Source of the DNA: Amblyornis subalaris
Lineage: Eukaryota; Chordata; Aves; Passeriformes; Ptilonorhynchidae
DNA length: 64,000 nucleotides
NCBI GenBank assembly: GCA_018881555.1
Contig: JACAXG010000032.1
Coordinates: 1,562,837 to 1,626,836, forward strand
Reading direction: 5' to 3'
Of the stretch, positions 43,183-56,212 are shown piece after piece (positions within the stretch are counted from its first letter, which is position 1; each line of letters opens with the position of its first letter). The translations under genes and the position numbers were made by a program. The notes beneath the pieces are model-generated. The model searched no databases. It worked only from the letters and a program-made list of their open reading frames with translations, and had not been told where the DNA came from.

Positions 43183-45195
43183 TTCAAAACCTTGCCAAGG
43201 AGCCCAATCCAGTACTTAGCTGTATTTGTCACCAGAAAGAATTTTCTACCAGTTGACTTAGAGCTCCTATTTCAGTATCACTTCCCAGCCAGCAAACTCA
43301 CCATTTATATTTGTTCATTTGGGTGGGTTTTTCCCTTCTTACTTCCACTTCTGTGTATAGAATTGCCTTGCACTGATAAAGCAAACAACCAGCAAAAAGC
43401 CACCTCCATTTTCTTAACTTAAGAATATGTTACATGTGACCACATCACAAACCTTACTCAAATTCCAACACACCACCTTCACCATTTCCTTATTACCTGT
43501 CAGAGGGTGCCTGGCACCCTGCTGCATGCAAGCAGAATTAGTTGGTCCTTTCCTTTGACAATAAACTTCAATGAAGTATCTTTAAATTACTTTCAGTGAA
43601 AGGTTTCTTACTACACTACGTAGTAAAATTGCTTTTGTCAATTTTTTTTTGCTAACTTGAAAGCTTTTTATTTGCCAACACCATCTCCTTAGGGAGGTGG
43701 CTGACTCATAGCCTTCTTCCAACAGGATCCTGTAGGTCTCTGGTTATTTGTCATAGGTGGTTCCCATTCCCAAAACAGACAGGGAAACTCTTTGAACAAG
43801 ATACAGAAGAGTAAGATATATCTGCCTGAATATGATCCAGCTGAACTGTTTCCAGTGATTACAAGATATTCCAGAGACATTTAATGGCCAGTATTACTTG
43901 GCTTGCAGATAAATGTTGAGGTCTACTTTCTACACAGGAGGAGTTCAGATGACAGATTTTTATAATTTTTATGACTTATGAGAAATGCCATAAAAAGAAG
44001 AGTTGGGAATATATGTATATATTTCATAAAATAGGACCACACACTGGTAGCCTGGGATATGTGACTTGAACTACCAACTATTGACATGCAAGACGAGCTG
44101 CTCCCCCTGGGGCTGTTCTNTTCAGAGCAGGAGGATGCTGGTCCCCAGGTGCCAAGTTACCCATCCCATCCTCCCTCAGCACATTTCTCANGCAGCTTTT
44201 TGGCCTAAGCTGCAGTTTTCATCACCTTTCCATTAGGCATCACCGATGGTGAGTGATCACTCTGCATGCTGAGTGGCACATTAAAACTACTTTTTAATGT
44301 CTCACTATTAAACTTGCTTTCAATATCAAACAAAACATTAAAGATCCATTATTTCTCCATACCAGCTAAAGACTTTTTAATGAGATTAATTACAAGAGAA
44401 GAAGAACGTATTTTTCAGAAGATCGGTTTAATAACAAAACATCTAATGTTTAGCAACTTTAAATATCGTCTATTAGATCTGATGTTGTTTGAAAAATGCC
44501 TGCAAATATTTATAGTATTTCAAGTTGTGAAACTAAATACGCTCTAAACCTGCCTGAAAAAACCTGCCCATTTTTCTGTTATGTGCCTATTAGAGCTCCA
44601 CAGCTTGCATGAGCCTTTGAGATAAATCTATATGCACCTTGAATGGGAAATTATTTGATTTTGCAGAAACGCATAAATAAAATGTCCACCATGATCTATA
44701 CATAAAATCTGAGACAAAATAGAAGTTATCAGCATTAACCTCTCTTGCTCTGCTCACAGAAGAAGCCTGTTTTAAAATGGCTTTGTAGGATGATGACTCT
44801 GTCACAATGGTAACAGGCTTCCTGCATAAGTGACCAAATAGCAGATGAGGGGCTGTGAAGAAAGAAATCTATGTGAAGAGTGAAATTAAAAAACACTGCC
44901 TTTGCAGGCAGCAAAGAAAGAATATTTATGAGTTTATTTTTTAGTATCATGTTAGGCAGGGAGAAAAGAGACCATGGAGAGTAAGTACAGGGGAAATGAT
45001 GCTTCATCCACTTGCTGGATCTCTGTGAGGATATCACAGACTTGGTTGAAAGAGAACAGCAAAGATCAGCTATTTGGATTTCTAACCTCCCCTCGACCTT
45101 GTTTCTTGCTAAAGGTTAATGACTAAGTGAAAAGGAAAATTGACATACTTCTACAAAACCCTAAAGGTAAAACATAAAGGGCATTCTCAAGTGAA
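43183..45195. other. Intronic stretch without recognised features
   Basis: AT-rich unique intron with two single N positions near 44120 and 44191. No gene was recognised. Confidence 0.55.
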
Positions 45196-45662
45196 CCACA
45201 GAATTATAGAATGGTTTGGGCTGGAATGGACCTTCAAGATCATCTCATCTCTCTGCTGTGGGCAGTGACAACTTCCACTAGACCAGGTTGCTCAAAGCCC
45301 CATCCAATCTGGCCTTGGACACTTCCAGGGATGGGGCATTCACAGCCTCTCTGGGCAACCTATTCAAGTGTCTCACCCTCATAGTGAAGAATTTCTTCCC
45401 AGTATCCTATCTAAACCTACTCTCTTTCAGCTTAAGGCTGCTCCCCCTTGTCCTATCACTACACGTCCTTGCAAAAAGTCCCTCTCCAGCTTTCCTGTAG
45501 GCACCTTTAGGTACCAGAAGATGCTCTAAGGTCTCCCTGNAGTCTTCTCNAGGCTGAACAAACCCAACTCTCTCAGCCTGTCCCCACAGCAGAGGTGAAC
45601 CAGCCCTTGGACCACCTTTGTGGCCTCCTCTGCACTCGCTCCAACATGTTTCACATCCCTTC
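45196..45662 (-). repeat. CR1 LINE fragment (longest good copy)
   Basis: Antisense CR1 from CACAGAATTATAGAATGGTT through AGACCAGGTTGCTCAAAGCC, CCTTGTCCTATCACTACACG and CTCTCTCAGCCTGTCCCCAC to CCTCTGCACTCGCTCCAACA. About 465 bases, spanning the 3' UTR and the end of the ORF2 region, and inactive. Two N positions lie at 45540 and 45550. Confidence 0.95.
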
Positions 45663-48600
45663 TCCACTTAGCCTATATTTGTGCTTACACCTGTCCTGAT
45701 GCATGTGCAGGATACTTTTCCAGCTAGAAAAAGCTGTTGCAGAACAGTAAAAGCCACCAAGACTAACTTTTACTGCTATTTTTATTATTGAAAAAACCCA
45801 TCTGTGTCTGTGTGAAGAGTTCTAACTTCGCCAGAGATGTTAAATGAGAGAAAAGGAAATTATTAATGCTTAAGGACTGGGATAAACCAAACACCTGAGC
45901 AGAAGACTCTGCCACAGTTCCTGGAAGAAAGGATCTAAAGAGACTAGCCTACATCCTACATGCCCANCTAACTGAAGATGTGGCTAACCTGTTCTCCTCA
46001 AGACACAGACCTGAAATGCAAGTTGTATGACGAAGCCAAATGGCAATGGTCAAATGCAGTAAGAAGATGGGATGTACTAGCACCACTTTCATCTATACAA
46101 TCAAATGGGTATCTGTCCTTGAACATGACAGAACAGCACAGCTCTTTGTGCTGGACTTCGCTTCAGACCTTGTGACACAGCCAGATGTGACGGGCCCACT
46201 GGGCTCCCTGGTACCAAACCTGAGCCATGGAAATATATTTCTTAGCACATGCAACTGCTTCTCCTAAGTATTTCAGAAAAAACCCCCACATTCAGGACAC
46301 TTTTAACAGATCTTTGGTATTAGCCAGTTGAAAAAAACCCACCAACCAAACATGTCTCCTCACAGCTCCACAGTTTCACAGCTGAGGATTTCAAGCCAAA
46401 TGAAAAAGAGCCACAACAACCATCATTCCTTCTTGCCCCTTCCAAATCACAGTACTGCAAAACTTGCAATCAAATCACAAGAACTGGCTAACTTGAAGAT
46501 ATTTACAACATTATGAATTACACTGTGTCTCAGAGACTTAAATACCTGGGAGACGCGTGTATTCCACAGCCTAAACAAGTGGCAGTGACCTTACTTTAAG
46601 AGAAAGGACAGTGCCACAGTTGATCGGTCCCTAAATTAAAATCTAGTCCAGAAAACATATTTTTCGAATGTCCACCTGATTCTGAAAAAATCTATCAGTC
46701 TGCCAAAGCAAGGGCTCCAAGATTATTAAAGTGCCAACTACAATTTATGCCCAAGATACCTTGCTGGCCTTCTCTCATGTCACATACTGCCAAGGCTCTC
46801 TGTCACCCACCCTTTGGGGCCTCCCAGTTTATTCCGACTGAGGTCAGGTCTTCTCACTCCAAGGACTCTGCTGGCAGGGCTCCGTCCCCGACCATGCTTC
46901 CCAGCTTCTTGCTGCTTTCTTCTCCAAAATTTCAGCATCACATCAAGCCACGTGGGCTATTCCTCCCTGTTTTAATTTTCTCTTTCTTAATGCCCCACTG
47001 CTCTGTTCTGGAGAGTTGCAAGAACATCTGCTGCAAGAGCAGACTTGTAGTAATTTCTACTTACTGCTGTATGGTGGCATGTATATGTACAGCATGTTTT
47101 ATGTGTTTGGTGCACCGCAGAGCTGACATGAAATGGGACAGATTAAAGGAAAACAACTTCAAAACAGCCCTCTTGAGAGGTGGGAAACAGGCTCAAGCCT
47201 TGCTGTAGCCCAGCTCCAAGGCGGACGCATTTAAAGTCCTCCGCTTTCCAGGAAACTATCTGAACTCCTGTCTGGCTGCAATTCATTTAGTGGAGTCTCT
47301 TGGATGGGCATATTTGACCTATTAATCAGCAGAGAGTATAATCCCAGACCTGCGGCAGGGACAGGAGGAGGAGCATAATGGGTGCATGAGGCTGGCTGCT
47401 CACAGCAGGACGGATCCAGGCTGTACCAGGCAGCACAGGGATGGCAAACCTGGCCAGTGCCAACCTGGTGCAGAACTGAGTCACTGAGTTACCAGGTGAA
47501 NGGAGAGCCATGAACTTCTCCCCCTCCATGAAGTCTGCCTCTCTCTCCCCCCTGTTTCTTCAAAGGACTAAGCCTTTTCTTGAGTGCATTGGACTCTTTT
47601 GTTTGACATTAAAACCTCATTCTCCTTGTACTTTCTTTTTCCTCTTCATTTTGCTGCTCTTGTGTTGATCAGAAGAAACAAGACACAGTGCTGTTNAGTC
47701 ATCTAGGAGCATTTAACTGGCGTTGGTGATGATATTTTTCAATTTGGCATTCTACCAGATGGATCAATTATTTGCCAAGCCCTAATTTTAAAGCCATCCA
47801 CTGCACAAACCACAGGTCAGGACAGCAAGGGTTTGTTTTGCAATCAGCTTCTGGGCAAGAGCAGGATTCCTCAATATTACAATACTCTGGTGGCTCTTGA
47901 GCAGAGAAGCAGCTGTGATGTGCAGACACACTCATGAGCACAAACAAATCCAAAACTCTCAGGTGGTGATGTTCATTGGTCACCTCACAGATTAGTTGCT
48001 GTTTTAACTAGGCAATGTCCCTTGGAGACAGCAATTTTTCATGTATCTAAATATCCTGCTTGTTCAAGAACAGCAGGGACGAGAGCAGAAAAGCAGGATA
48101 GTGAAAAAGGCCCGTGGGCACCTCTAACAACACAGTGCTGCTACTGTAAATTGACAACATCCCTTCTTTCAAGCCTCCTCAGAGCCCTGTTTGCTTCCAC
48201 ACACACCTGCCCTGCAAATGCCAACGCTGTTATACCACAACCAGCAGACACACGGACAGACGGAGCAGGGCTGGCTGGCTCCACTGCAGCTCACGCTCTT
48301 CTGGTCTTGCCTTGCTGATTTCCACAATACTGCTCATTTCACTGCAACAGCTACCTAAAACCCCCCCTTTTGCTTTCTTTTACTCCCAACCAAAAAACCC
48401 AGGATGCTTCATGCAACTAAAGCAGTGGAAAAGAAACAGCAGGGATACAGGTGGGAGGGGAGGAGGAAGCAAACAGCACGTGACCAGTGTGCCACCTTGC
48501 TGCTCAATGCCCTATGACTGCAGGGAGTATGGACATGTCTGAGGTGAGCATGGCAAGAAAGCTGTCAGGAAACAGCTTCGTGGTGCTTACTCAGTTTAGC

Positions 48601-51600
48601 CCAGCCTGGCCCAGCTCTGTGTCAGAGAACGACAAGTCCTTTCCTTCCTTGTGGGGATGGTGCAAGATACCCCACATCCATGGTGGGTTCAGCTCACATA
48701 AAGTGCATCAGTCTTCTTTCTGCTCACCTCACTCTCCATCTCATCCAGCCCCCAGGCTTAGAAAAAGAAAGTGGTATTAGAGACCATAGTGTCTTCTTCA
48801 CCAGAAGAAATTCTGCCCTTCCCAGGAAGATTCCCCACAGNGAATCTGTAGTTGATTTTTAGCCCGATTTTGTGCAAGGTGAGCTCTCACGCATTGAAGA
48901 ATGCAATTGCAGAAGCTTAATGAAAGCACAGCAAAAGCATAATTTAAAATGCAGGGAAGAAAGCGAGGAGAGACAGTCCTCAACTGTGAAAAGTTTGGGT
49001 TATTTTGCAATTTTACTATAGGATGCAGCAGACAAATCTGGTGCTATTATTTATTGAGAAGTGTCCCATGTGCACAGTAGGGCTTTGCAAACAAATGAGA
49101 CAGTGTCTGCTCCAAGCCGAGACACAAACAGTTTGACATCTGAATACACCAGAGACAAGCTCTCTGTGAAGTGGTGTGGATATTTTCAGAGATCATTGCT
49201 GGAAGTCTTAAGGGAAATGGGGTGTTTGCAGGCAGAAGGCGTTTCGTAGAGAGAGGCATTTCTTACTGAATACATAATGCAAAGGAGTTTCAACAGTAAA
49301 CAGGACACAAAATGGGCAGGTAGCAGAGAGATTTGGGGAAAAATGAAAAATGAGTATGAAATTGTTAACAGAGGGAAGTTAGGAAAGAAACTACTAAAAG
49401 GAACTATGAACAGAGAGCATAATTGAAAGAGACATTGGAGAGGTCAGTGTGACATGACTGAAGTGGTGGCCAGTGCTGACTAGAGAGTTCAATTCAGACC
49501 CGATGTCACCCATGATAGGTGGACACCACCCCAAGATGTTCATGGCAATGGACTGGCAGGCTTTGCTATTCATGAAGCTGTGAGTGCTGGTGACAGGGTA
49601 CCACACAGCAACATGGGGCCGCTGTACAGTTTAGAAACCCTCTGGAGACCAGGATTTCATTAACATGATCTATATTTAAACAAGGCTTATGTGGAGGACC
49701 ACTTGAGAGCCCTCCATCACTACTTGGCCCACAGTGGTTATGTCCACCATGAAACAGTCTGCCAGTGATCAGCAGGANTTAGGGGCTGCAAAACTCTACA
49801 GTGCAACAGCCTCTCTCTTGAGTCTGAATTTGGCTTTTTCAAATTTCAACTGAGGAAGGTGAGAGCAAAGGCATCCCATGGCAACATTTCAGGGAGATCG
49901 AGACATGAGTCCTGATGTCCGTGCAAGAATCTGGTTTGTTTATGGAAGCCCTTTCCATTTTGGAGCTACCAGGTACTTGCAGCAGAAAGAAATGCTGTGT
50001 GAGGTCAGGCTGCCTGCCTGAGGATGCAGAGGCCAGTGGTGTGATGAGCTGACAACTGCCAGAAGTTGCTTATCAATTCCTTGGCATCCAAGTCAGGCCA
50101 CTCACTTCTTTCTAAAAGAAGCTATTTGTACAATTACTTCTTTCCAGCAAACTCTTTGCCAAACCTCTGAAAGGTAACTCTCAGATCTAGGTGGATTTGC
50201 CAGGCCCTGATGTGTGGGGAAGTGGGGGCAGCCCCCTGCCATCTACCACCATCTGCAGGGGACCCACCATTCACAGGGTGCACTATCAACAACCTGACCT
50301 CTTCAATCCCATAAAACTGAAACTAAAGCACAGGAAAAGAGCATGGGAAATTCTCTCCGCAATGAACTCCCTTGGAAATGGACACTTTAGGTCCCATTTG
50401 ATTTGCCTGGTGTATTTATTAGTCATAATGCACACAAATGTATTTTGCTGGAGAAATGCAGCACAAACAATTGTTTCATTAGGCTGTAGTGGAATGGGTG
50501 ATACTATTGAGTTATCTCAATCTGCTCTGCCTGACTGGTGTGCTTGGGCTCCCCCAGCTTGCCTCATCATCTCCAAAGCTCTGAAGGTTACAGCCATGGT
50601 TATGGAGCCTCAACTTGCAGAGCTGTTTCTTTGCTATTTTTAAGCAATCCATGAAACTAAGCTTGGAAAACCTCACAAAATGACCTCCAGCCATCAACCC
50701 AGCTCCGTGAATTGTGTACTACAGGCTTTGCAAGCAATTGTTCTTTAGGTTAAAAAATCCCTTTCAATATTTCAGCAGCAAAGACTGCACATCTCAGAAG
50801 GACTTTTTGTTTATTTGGCTGGCCTCTTCCTTTATTTGGGAGAAAAATCTTTGATTGATACAGGCAATTCCTAAATGCCAATATATGCTTTCAAATGCAT
50901 GGTCCACTTCAGTGTCAATTCAGGGAATTGACAGGACATCTGATATTAATGAGTATTGATGTGTGAACACGTGCACACACACAGAGTGATGGTGGAAACC
51001 TGATGGCATGAAGCTTTGAATAAATGTGCCATGACACATAATAAATCAATATTTAACATGGCAATAAATTATTACATGTCTTCTATCTTGCTACACCAGA
51101 AAGACCTAAAAGGCTTTATGACTGGAGTGACTTTTCTCCTCCACTCCTAAATGACCTCAGAGGCTAAGCCCCCCTCCCCCAATATAGTGAAAATATAGCT
51201 TAAATAGACATAATGAAATGCAAAGTAGACCAGTTATGTACAAAAGTGCCGATGCTGCCCACAGAAGTCATGAACCAAAACTCACATGGGCACTCAGCTC
51301 CAACCACCCCGACTGAAGTCAATGCCAAAGCTCCCTGATTTCAGCTGGGCAAATCCTACCCTCGGTTTTTATTTAAACAGAAGATTTCTGTACTTGCTGG
51401 GGTCAGAAAGAAATGAAACAGAGAAGAGGAGCTCTCCCAATAACTGCACAGCACTGGTCGTTCCTCATTTAATGGCTAAACAACTGGAAGCAGAGAAAGT
51501 TCTTCTGAGACCCAGTAAACGTCTTTCATTCCTTCTCATTTTGGGGCTTATTTCGGGCTATGGAAAACATGGCTGAAGAGCCTGGATAAATTAGTACCTT

Positions 51601-52032
51601 CAAGCATTTTCTGATGCTGCCCTGCCGCTGCCTTTGCAGACCTCAAAATCCCTCCATGCGTCATTTATAAATAACCCTGTCCACTGCAAAAGGTGGGCAC
51701 ATCACCCCGGCTACACTGGGAGCACGCTGAGCAGCTCCTGGCCTTCCCTGTTGACCTGGTAGTTAACTTGGAGCTGCTGCCTGCCTGGAGCATCCCCTCC
51801 ACGCTCCATTTCATGCTGAGAGTAGAGAAAGCTGAGAGCTTTCTTTTTTTCCATTTCAACTGCATGGGTGGGAAAAGGGATGATTTGGAAAGGCATTTAC
51901 AAGCCAGGCTGGAAGCAAGGTATTCCCACAACGCTGCAGGGGCACATGCAAGTGAAAATGAGATGGTGAGGGATGTGACAAGGCGTTTTTAGCCAGAGCA
52001 GCTCCTTCTGAGTACATAGAAATCATCATAAA
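45663..52032. other. Intronic stretch without recognised features
   Basis: Unique intron with slightly higher GC at 46750-48750 and 51600-52000. Open frames of up to 153 codons occur (46747-47208, 50191-50643) but show no domain, no codon pattern and no convincing splice context. No repeat was recognised. Confidence 0.5.
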
Positions 52033-52184
52033 AAGGCTTGGGTTGGAAGAGACCTTAAAGATCACCTCATTCCAACCCCCCTGCCGTGGCCAGGGACACT
52101 TCACACTAGACCAGGTTGCTCAAAGCCCCATCCAACCTGGCCTTGATCACTTCCAGGGATGAGGCATCCACAGCTTCCCTCATG
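52033..52184 (-). repeat. CR1 LINE 3' UTR fragment
   Basis: Antisense CR1: GGCTTGGGTTGGAAGAGACC, TTAAAGATCACCTCATTCCA, CAGGTTGCTCAAAGCCCCAT and ACTTCCAGGGATGAGGCATC. About 150 bases, close to consensus. Confidence 0.94.
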
Positions 52185-53716
52185 TGCCTGCTGCATGGTT
52201 TTGCCTCCGCTTCTTTGAGCGAGCCATCCCACAGCTGTGCTCACTGGCGTGCCCCTGTATTTACAGGGCAAACTTAGCAGGACGTAAAAAGCCAGTGTTG
52301 GAATAGACGAAGAAGGAGAGGACATGCTGCCTACTTCCCAGTCTGCCCTTGGGTAATTTTAGTCCTCTCCTTGAACACCTAGGTGGCACGACAACCTCAA
52401 ACTGTGGCCACCACTGCTAGCACAAAGAATTAAGTACATAAACAACATCAGCTATAATAGTGTTATAATGTACGTAACCTCTTACTAGGGAATTGGAAAT
52501 TTAAGCTGATGTTTTCTTTTGCAGCAGAGGTAGAAAGCCAAGACAGCACGTTAGGTGGTGAAAGTTAGAAGGGAAAAAGAACAGTTTTTTTCAGACGCTT
52601 ACTGCAGAGTGCCTACAATATCGTACAATAATAAGCTGAAAATACAGACTTTATTTCCCTTTGGAATTCACACNCTTGTACATCAACAGGGCATCTCTAA
52701 TATCTAAGTAATAAGCATAGCTGCTCCGTAAGGACACTATTGAAACTCAAATTCCCTCAATACAATTTCAGATTGAGAGTGTGAGCTCAGGGAAAGAGAA
52801 CTTTATTACATTTCATAAGGTTCTCTTAAGCATTTTCTGAATTTAAAGCTAAAACTATAACCTCCAGTGGGAGAAAGTACTGCACTCTTCTCCTTTAAAT
52901 CTGCATTCCTTTATCTGATACAGTGGACAAAGTAAAAATGCTTTTATTATATCTGCAGACCTTGAACATTATATTGAAGAGTTCTGAGGACAATGACCAT
53001 GCAATATATATATGTATAATGCTACTACTAAGATGTTCAGAATTATTTGCTTCGCTTTGGTACATATAATGCTCCAGAAAAGCCGATGCAAATTTGTATA
53101 TTTTTCCTTTCTTCGTGATAGCTCATTACACCAGGCATGTCTGGGAAAAAAGCATTTGCTACAGTGCTCGAAAAACCCAGGTACAAACAATTTGCAGGCC
53201 ATTAGGTTATAAGATTTGTTAGTGAGCCGCACCAGTGAAATGAATGCCCACACAGCAGTAATTGAGGAGTTAATGTTTTTCAGTTGTCCCCAGATGAGTG
53301 CAATATTTCTGTATCTTCTCAAAGTTTAAGATTAAACANGTTAGGAGTTCAAAGTAAACAAACCGCCTAATCAAATAGCAGATGCCACTTATTCTCTAAA
53401 TAAATACTATAGCATTTCACAGCACTACCTCCAATTGCACTGAAACTCTTTATTTGTTTATGGTATCCCTGGTTCAAATGGCAGAACCTTCAGATCCCTT
53501 TTAAAATGCTGAAGAGGTCACTTAGAATTGTTGACTGAACACGGATCAAACCATAAAAGAGACTTTGTAATGAAATAAATATTTACTAATCAGATTATCT
53601 ACCCAGAGCAACAATCTTTGTTGGTAGGCTGCCATTTATTACGCTTTCAATCAACCCCGTGGCTTCTAATAAGCTGTGTTTTCATGTTTCCCTTAATATA
53701 GAACTGCTTGTCATGC
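52185..53716. other. Intronic stretch without recognised features
   Basis: AT-rich unique intron with a short AT-repeat at 53004-53017. No gene was recognised. Confidence 0.55.
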
Positions 53717-53929
53717 AGCGCCNGACAAGGCGCGGGTGTGCTCCGGGAGAGCCGCGGTGCCCGGGGCCAGCCTCGGCTCCTTCTTCTCCCCGACTCTCTC
53801 TTCCAGTAGCTCCACAATGGGGTTCAGCAAGACCTCCAACATGTCTCAGCAGAGGTCAGGGTTTGTACAAAAACCAGTCTCCAAAATAATCTTAGGCCGT
53901 TTTAGAGATGCAAAGAGAAAAAAAAAAAA
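53717..53929 (+). other. CpG-dense islet followed by an A-tract (possible retrocopy or first exon)
   Basis: Within AT-rich intron, positions 53717-53810 contain about nine CpGs (GGCGCGGG, GCCGCGG, CCCGGGG and similar). After this comes an ATG (53818) opening a frame that starts MGFSKTSNMSQQRSGF, then a 12-base A run at 53918-53929. The order (GC-rich leader, ATG, A tail) resembles a truncated processed copy of an mRNA. The word ACTGCT occurs just left of the islet and just right of the A run, a weak target-site duplication. A CpG-rich promoter or first exon of an unannotated transcript is the alternative. The peptide was not recognised. Confidence 0.3.
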
Positions 53930-53963
53930 GACTGCTGTGGAGAGCATCCTTTCACCTGTGCAA

Positions 53964-54007
53964 GGATGAAAGTGTTATTATCCACGGATGAAAGTGTTAT
54001 TATCCAC
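53964..54007 (+). repeat. Perfect 22-base tandem duplication
   Basis: The unit starting GGATGAAAGTGTTATT and ending ATCCAC occurs twice back to back (53964-53985 and 53986-54007) without a mismatch. This is probably a recent slippage or duplication, or an assembly artefact. Confidence 0.97.
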
Positions 54008-54954
54008 ACGAGGCAGGGACGGGCTGTTAATTAGGAAAATGAGTAAGAAAAAGCCTTCATGAGGTGCATGGGTAACGATCCAGGTGCTGCTAAGTATAAA
54101 ATATGCTGAGAAAAATGAGCCCTCGCAGAGTTTGAGGAGAAGGAGTATCAAAACCACCCAGTCGCACTGACAAAACACACACATCTGCTTTGCCAGTACA
54201 ATTAAGATGCCTGCACTTAGGAAACAGGGAGTGGGATAAAATAATTGCACACCTTTATGATTATTGCTGTAAGAAAATACCTAACATTTAGTATTGGTTC
54301 CACTTCCATAGTAAATGCATCTGCCAATGACATGGCTGCTGGCTTGAGCTGGAAGATGCAAAACAGCCTACCTGAAAATTTCTAAAGTCACAGACCAGCT
54401 AGAAAAATACTCCCTACCAAAATAAAGCTCTCCCTACCCAGAGAACTTACTATTTGACACATCCACGATTAGCAGCCTCCCAGAAACTTCCTGCTTTTCT
54501 AAATCCTCAATCTGTGGATTTGAATCCTGCCTCGTAAACCAGCCACAGACAGATCCAGGGAAGCAGGCAGAAGGCTACAGCGATGTCCTTAACTCACCGC
54601 CACGTGTGTCAAAAATCCTACAAGCTCATCAGCGGTTAATCCGTCCTATCGAAAGTGCCACGGTACGCTGACAAAATTAGAAATACAAGTTTGTTATTTT
54701 AATGAGTCACTGACATCTGCTGCTTATTCTTAGTTTTCAGTCGCACTCCCCTGCTCTGACATCACGGTGCATGTGATTTTATTCGGATATCGCTCTTAGC
54801 ACTGGCTCAGTCCTTTAGATTACTTTGACAGCATTTCTCCTCATTCATTATTTAACAATAACTTTTGCTTACCAAGCACATTTCAACACAACTAACTAAA
54901 CTAAAAGCATGTCCTAATCCTTAATGAAGCCCAAATGCTTCTCCTGGGAGGCAG
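54008..54954. other. Intronic stretch without recognised features
   Basis: Unique intron. Positions 54690-54850 hold TGAGTCAC-, TGACATCAC- and GTGCATGTGATT-like words but no assignable element. Confidence 0.5.
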
Positions 54955-55080
54955 GTAAGTATCATCATCATTTTCTGGATGGGAAAGCAGATATTAAGTA
55001 ATTTGCCAAGGTCATGCAGCCTGTCTGTGGCACAGGTTGGGAATTAAGTGCTCTCAGGAGCTCTGACTATCTGTCCCCAG
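54955..55080 (-). repeat. MIR SINE fragment
   Basis: Antisense MIR: ATCATCATCATTTTCTGGAT, GGGAAAGCAGATATTAAGTA, ATTTGCCAAGGTCATGCAGC and CTGTGGCACAGGTTGGGAAT follow the MIR order (GTTAAGTAACTTGCCCAAGG, then TCACACAGC and GTGGCAGAGC) with good spacing. This is an ancient amniote repeat. Confidence 0.78.
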
Positions 55081-56070
55081 GTGTAAGTAACAGCATTAAC
55101 TGGCTCAGGCTACTCCAGACCCAGAGCAAATGCACAAAGGAGGCTCTGAAGCAGGGTCACCTCGTCACCAGAAGGCTGTGAGCCTCCGCAGTTGGCCAGT
55201 GACAACTTTCATTATCACATCATCCTGAAACAAAGCAGTCAGTGCCCATCTCAGGAGCCCAAAGGTCTTGAGTTACTAACAGTGTTTTGTTTTTTTTTTT
55301 TTTAATTCCTTCATTTCCCAGTCTCTTTTCAACTCCATGTTTTTAACAATGATGTTATTTAACACATGCCAGTATGAATAAGTTTATTCTTTATTCTGAG
55401 CTGCTCCTATAAAAGGAGCTTGTGTTACACAGACTGCCTATAATTCATTAAGCCAAATTCCCTTCCATCTGGAGGCTTATACAGTTGTTGAAAAGCTGTC
55501 ACTATAACCTATTGTCACTGCAACTTTTTATGAACCAACCTACATTTTTATGTCAAAATTTATCTCAACAACTTTGCTGTACTTACTTCCAATTATTTCT
55601 GTATCATCAGCCTTTAGGTAATGCTGCATTCAAGATGCTGGGATTAACTTCTCTGTCTGGCTGTGTTCATACTGAAAATAAATGCAGCTTTGTATTTCAA
55701 CAAAAGCTACACAGAAGGAGAACAGCTTCATGTGTACATCCCAGTGGATGCACAAACTGATGGCACTTATTGATTTCACCCAGTNTCAAGCGAAACAATC
55801 ATAAATGCAGGAGTCTATGTTAGAAAGAAGGAATGTCTATAAAATCGGAATTTTTCTTAATGAGAAGAAAATAAAATTAGGCTGTCTTCATTTCATTTCG
55901 CAAGAAAAAAATCACGTAAGCATGAAAATTCCACATGTTGATTTTTTCAAGACTTGTCTCTGTATGTTTGTTCTTTAATATGTTTTAAGATAATTGATGA
56001 AGATACATGCAGACGGATGAGGGGTTACTATAAGATCCTGCGTGATGGATAACTAGGCTGTGGTTGTCCT
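55081..56070. other. Intronic stretch without recognised features
   Basis: Unique intron with a T run at about 55289-55303. No gene or interspersed repeat was recognised. Confidence 0.55.
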
Positions 56071-56212
56071 AGTCCTGGAAGTGTTCAAGGCGAGGCTGGA
56101 TGGGTCTTGGAGCAACCTGGTCTAGTGGAAGGTGTCCCTGCCCATGGCAGGGGGCTTAGAACTGGATGATCCTTTAATGACCCCTCCAACCCAAACCATT
56201 CCATGATTCTAC
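56071..56212 (+). repeat. CR1 LINE 3' end fragment
   Basis: Sense CR1: AGTCCTGGAAGTGTTCAAGG, CTTGGAGCAACCTGGTCTAG, TGGAAGGTGTCCCTGCCCAT and AACCCAAACCATTCCATGAT, then TTCTAC. About 140 bases with the terminal octamer region. Confidence 0.95.

Noticed and set aside
46747..47208. 153-codon plus-strand open frame with hydrophobic stretches
   Set aside because: Composition looks random, there is no family resemblance, and there are no supporting splice signals.
50191..50643. 150-codon plus-strand open frame
   Set aside because: No domain or conserved motif was recognised. It is likely chance.
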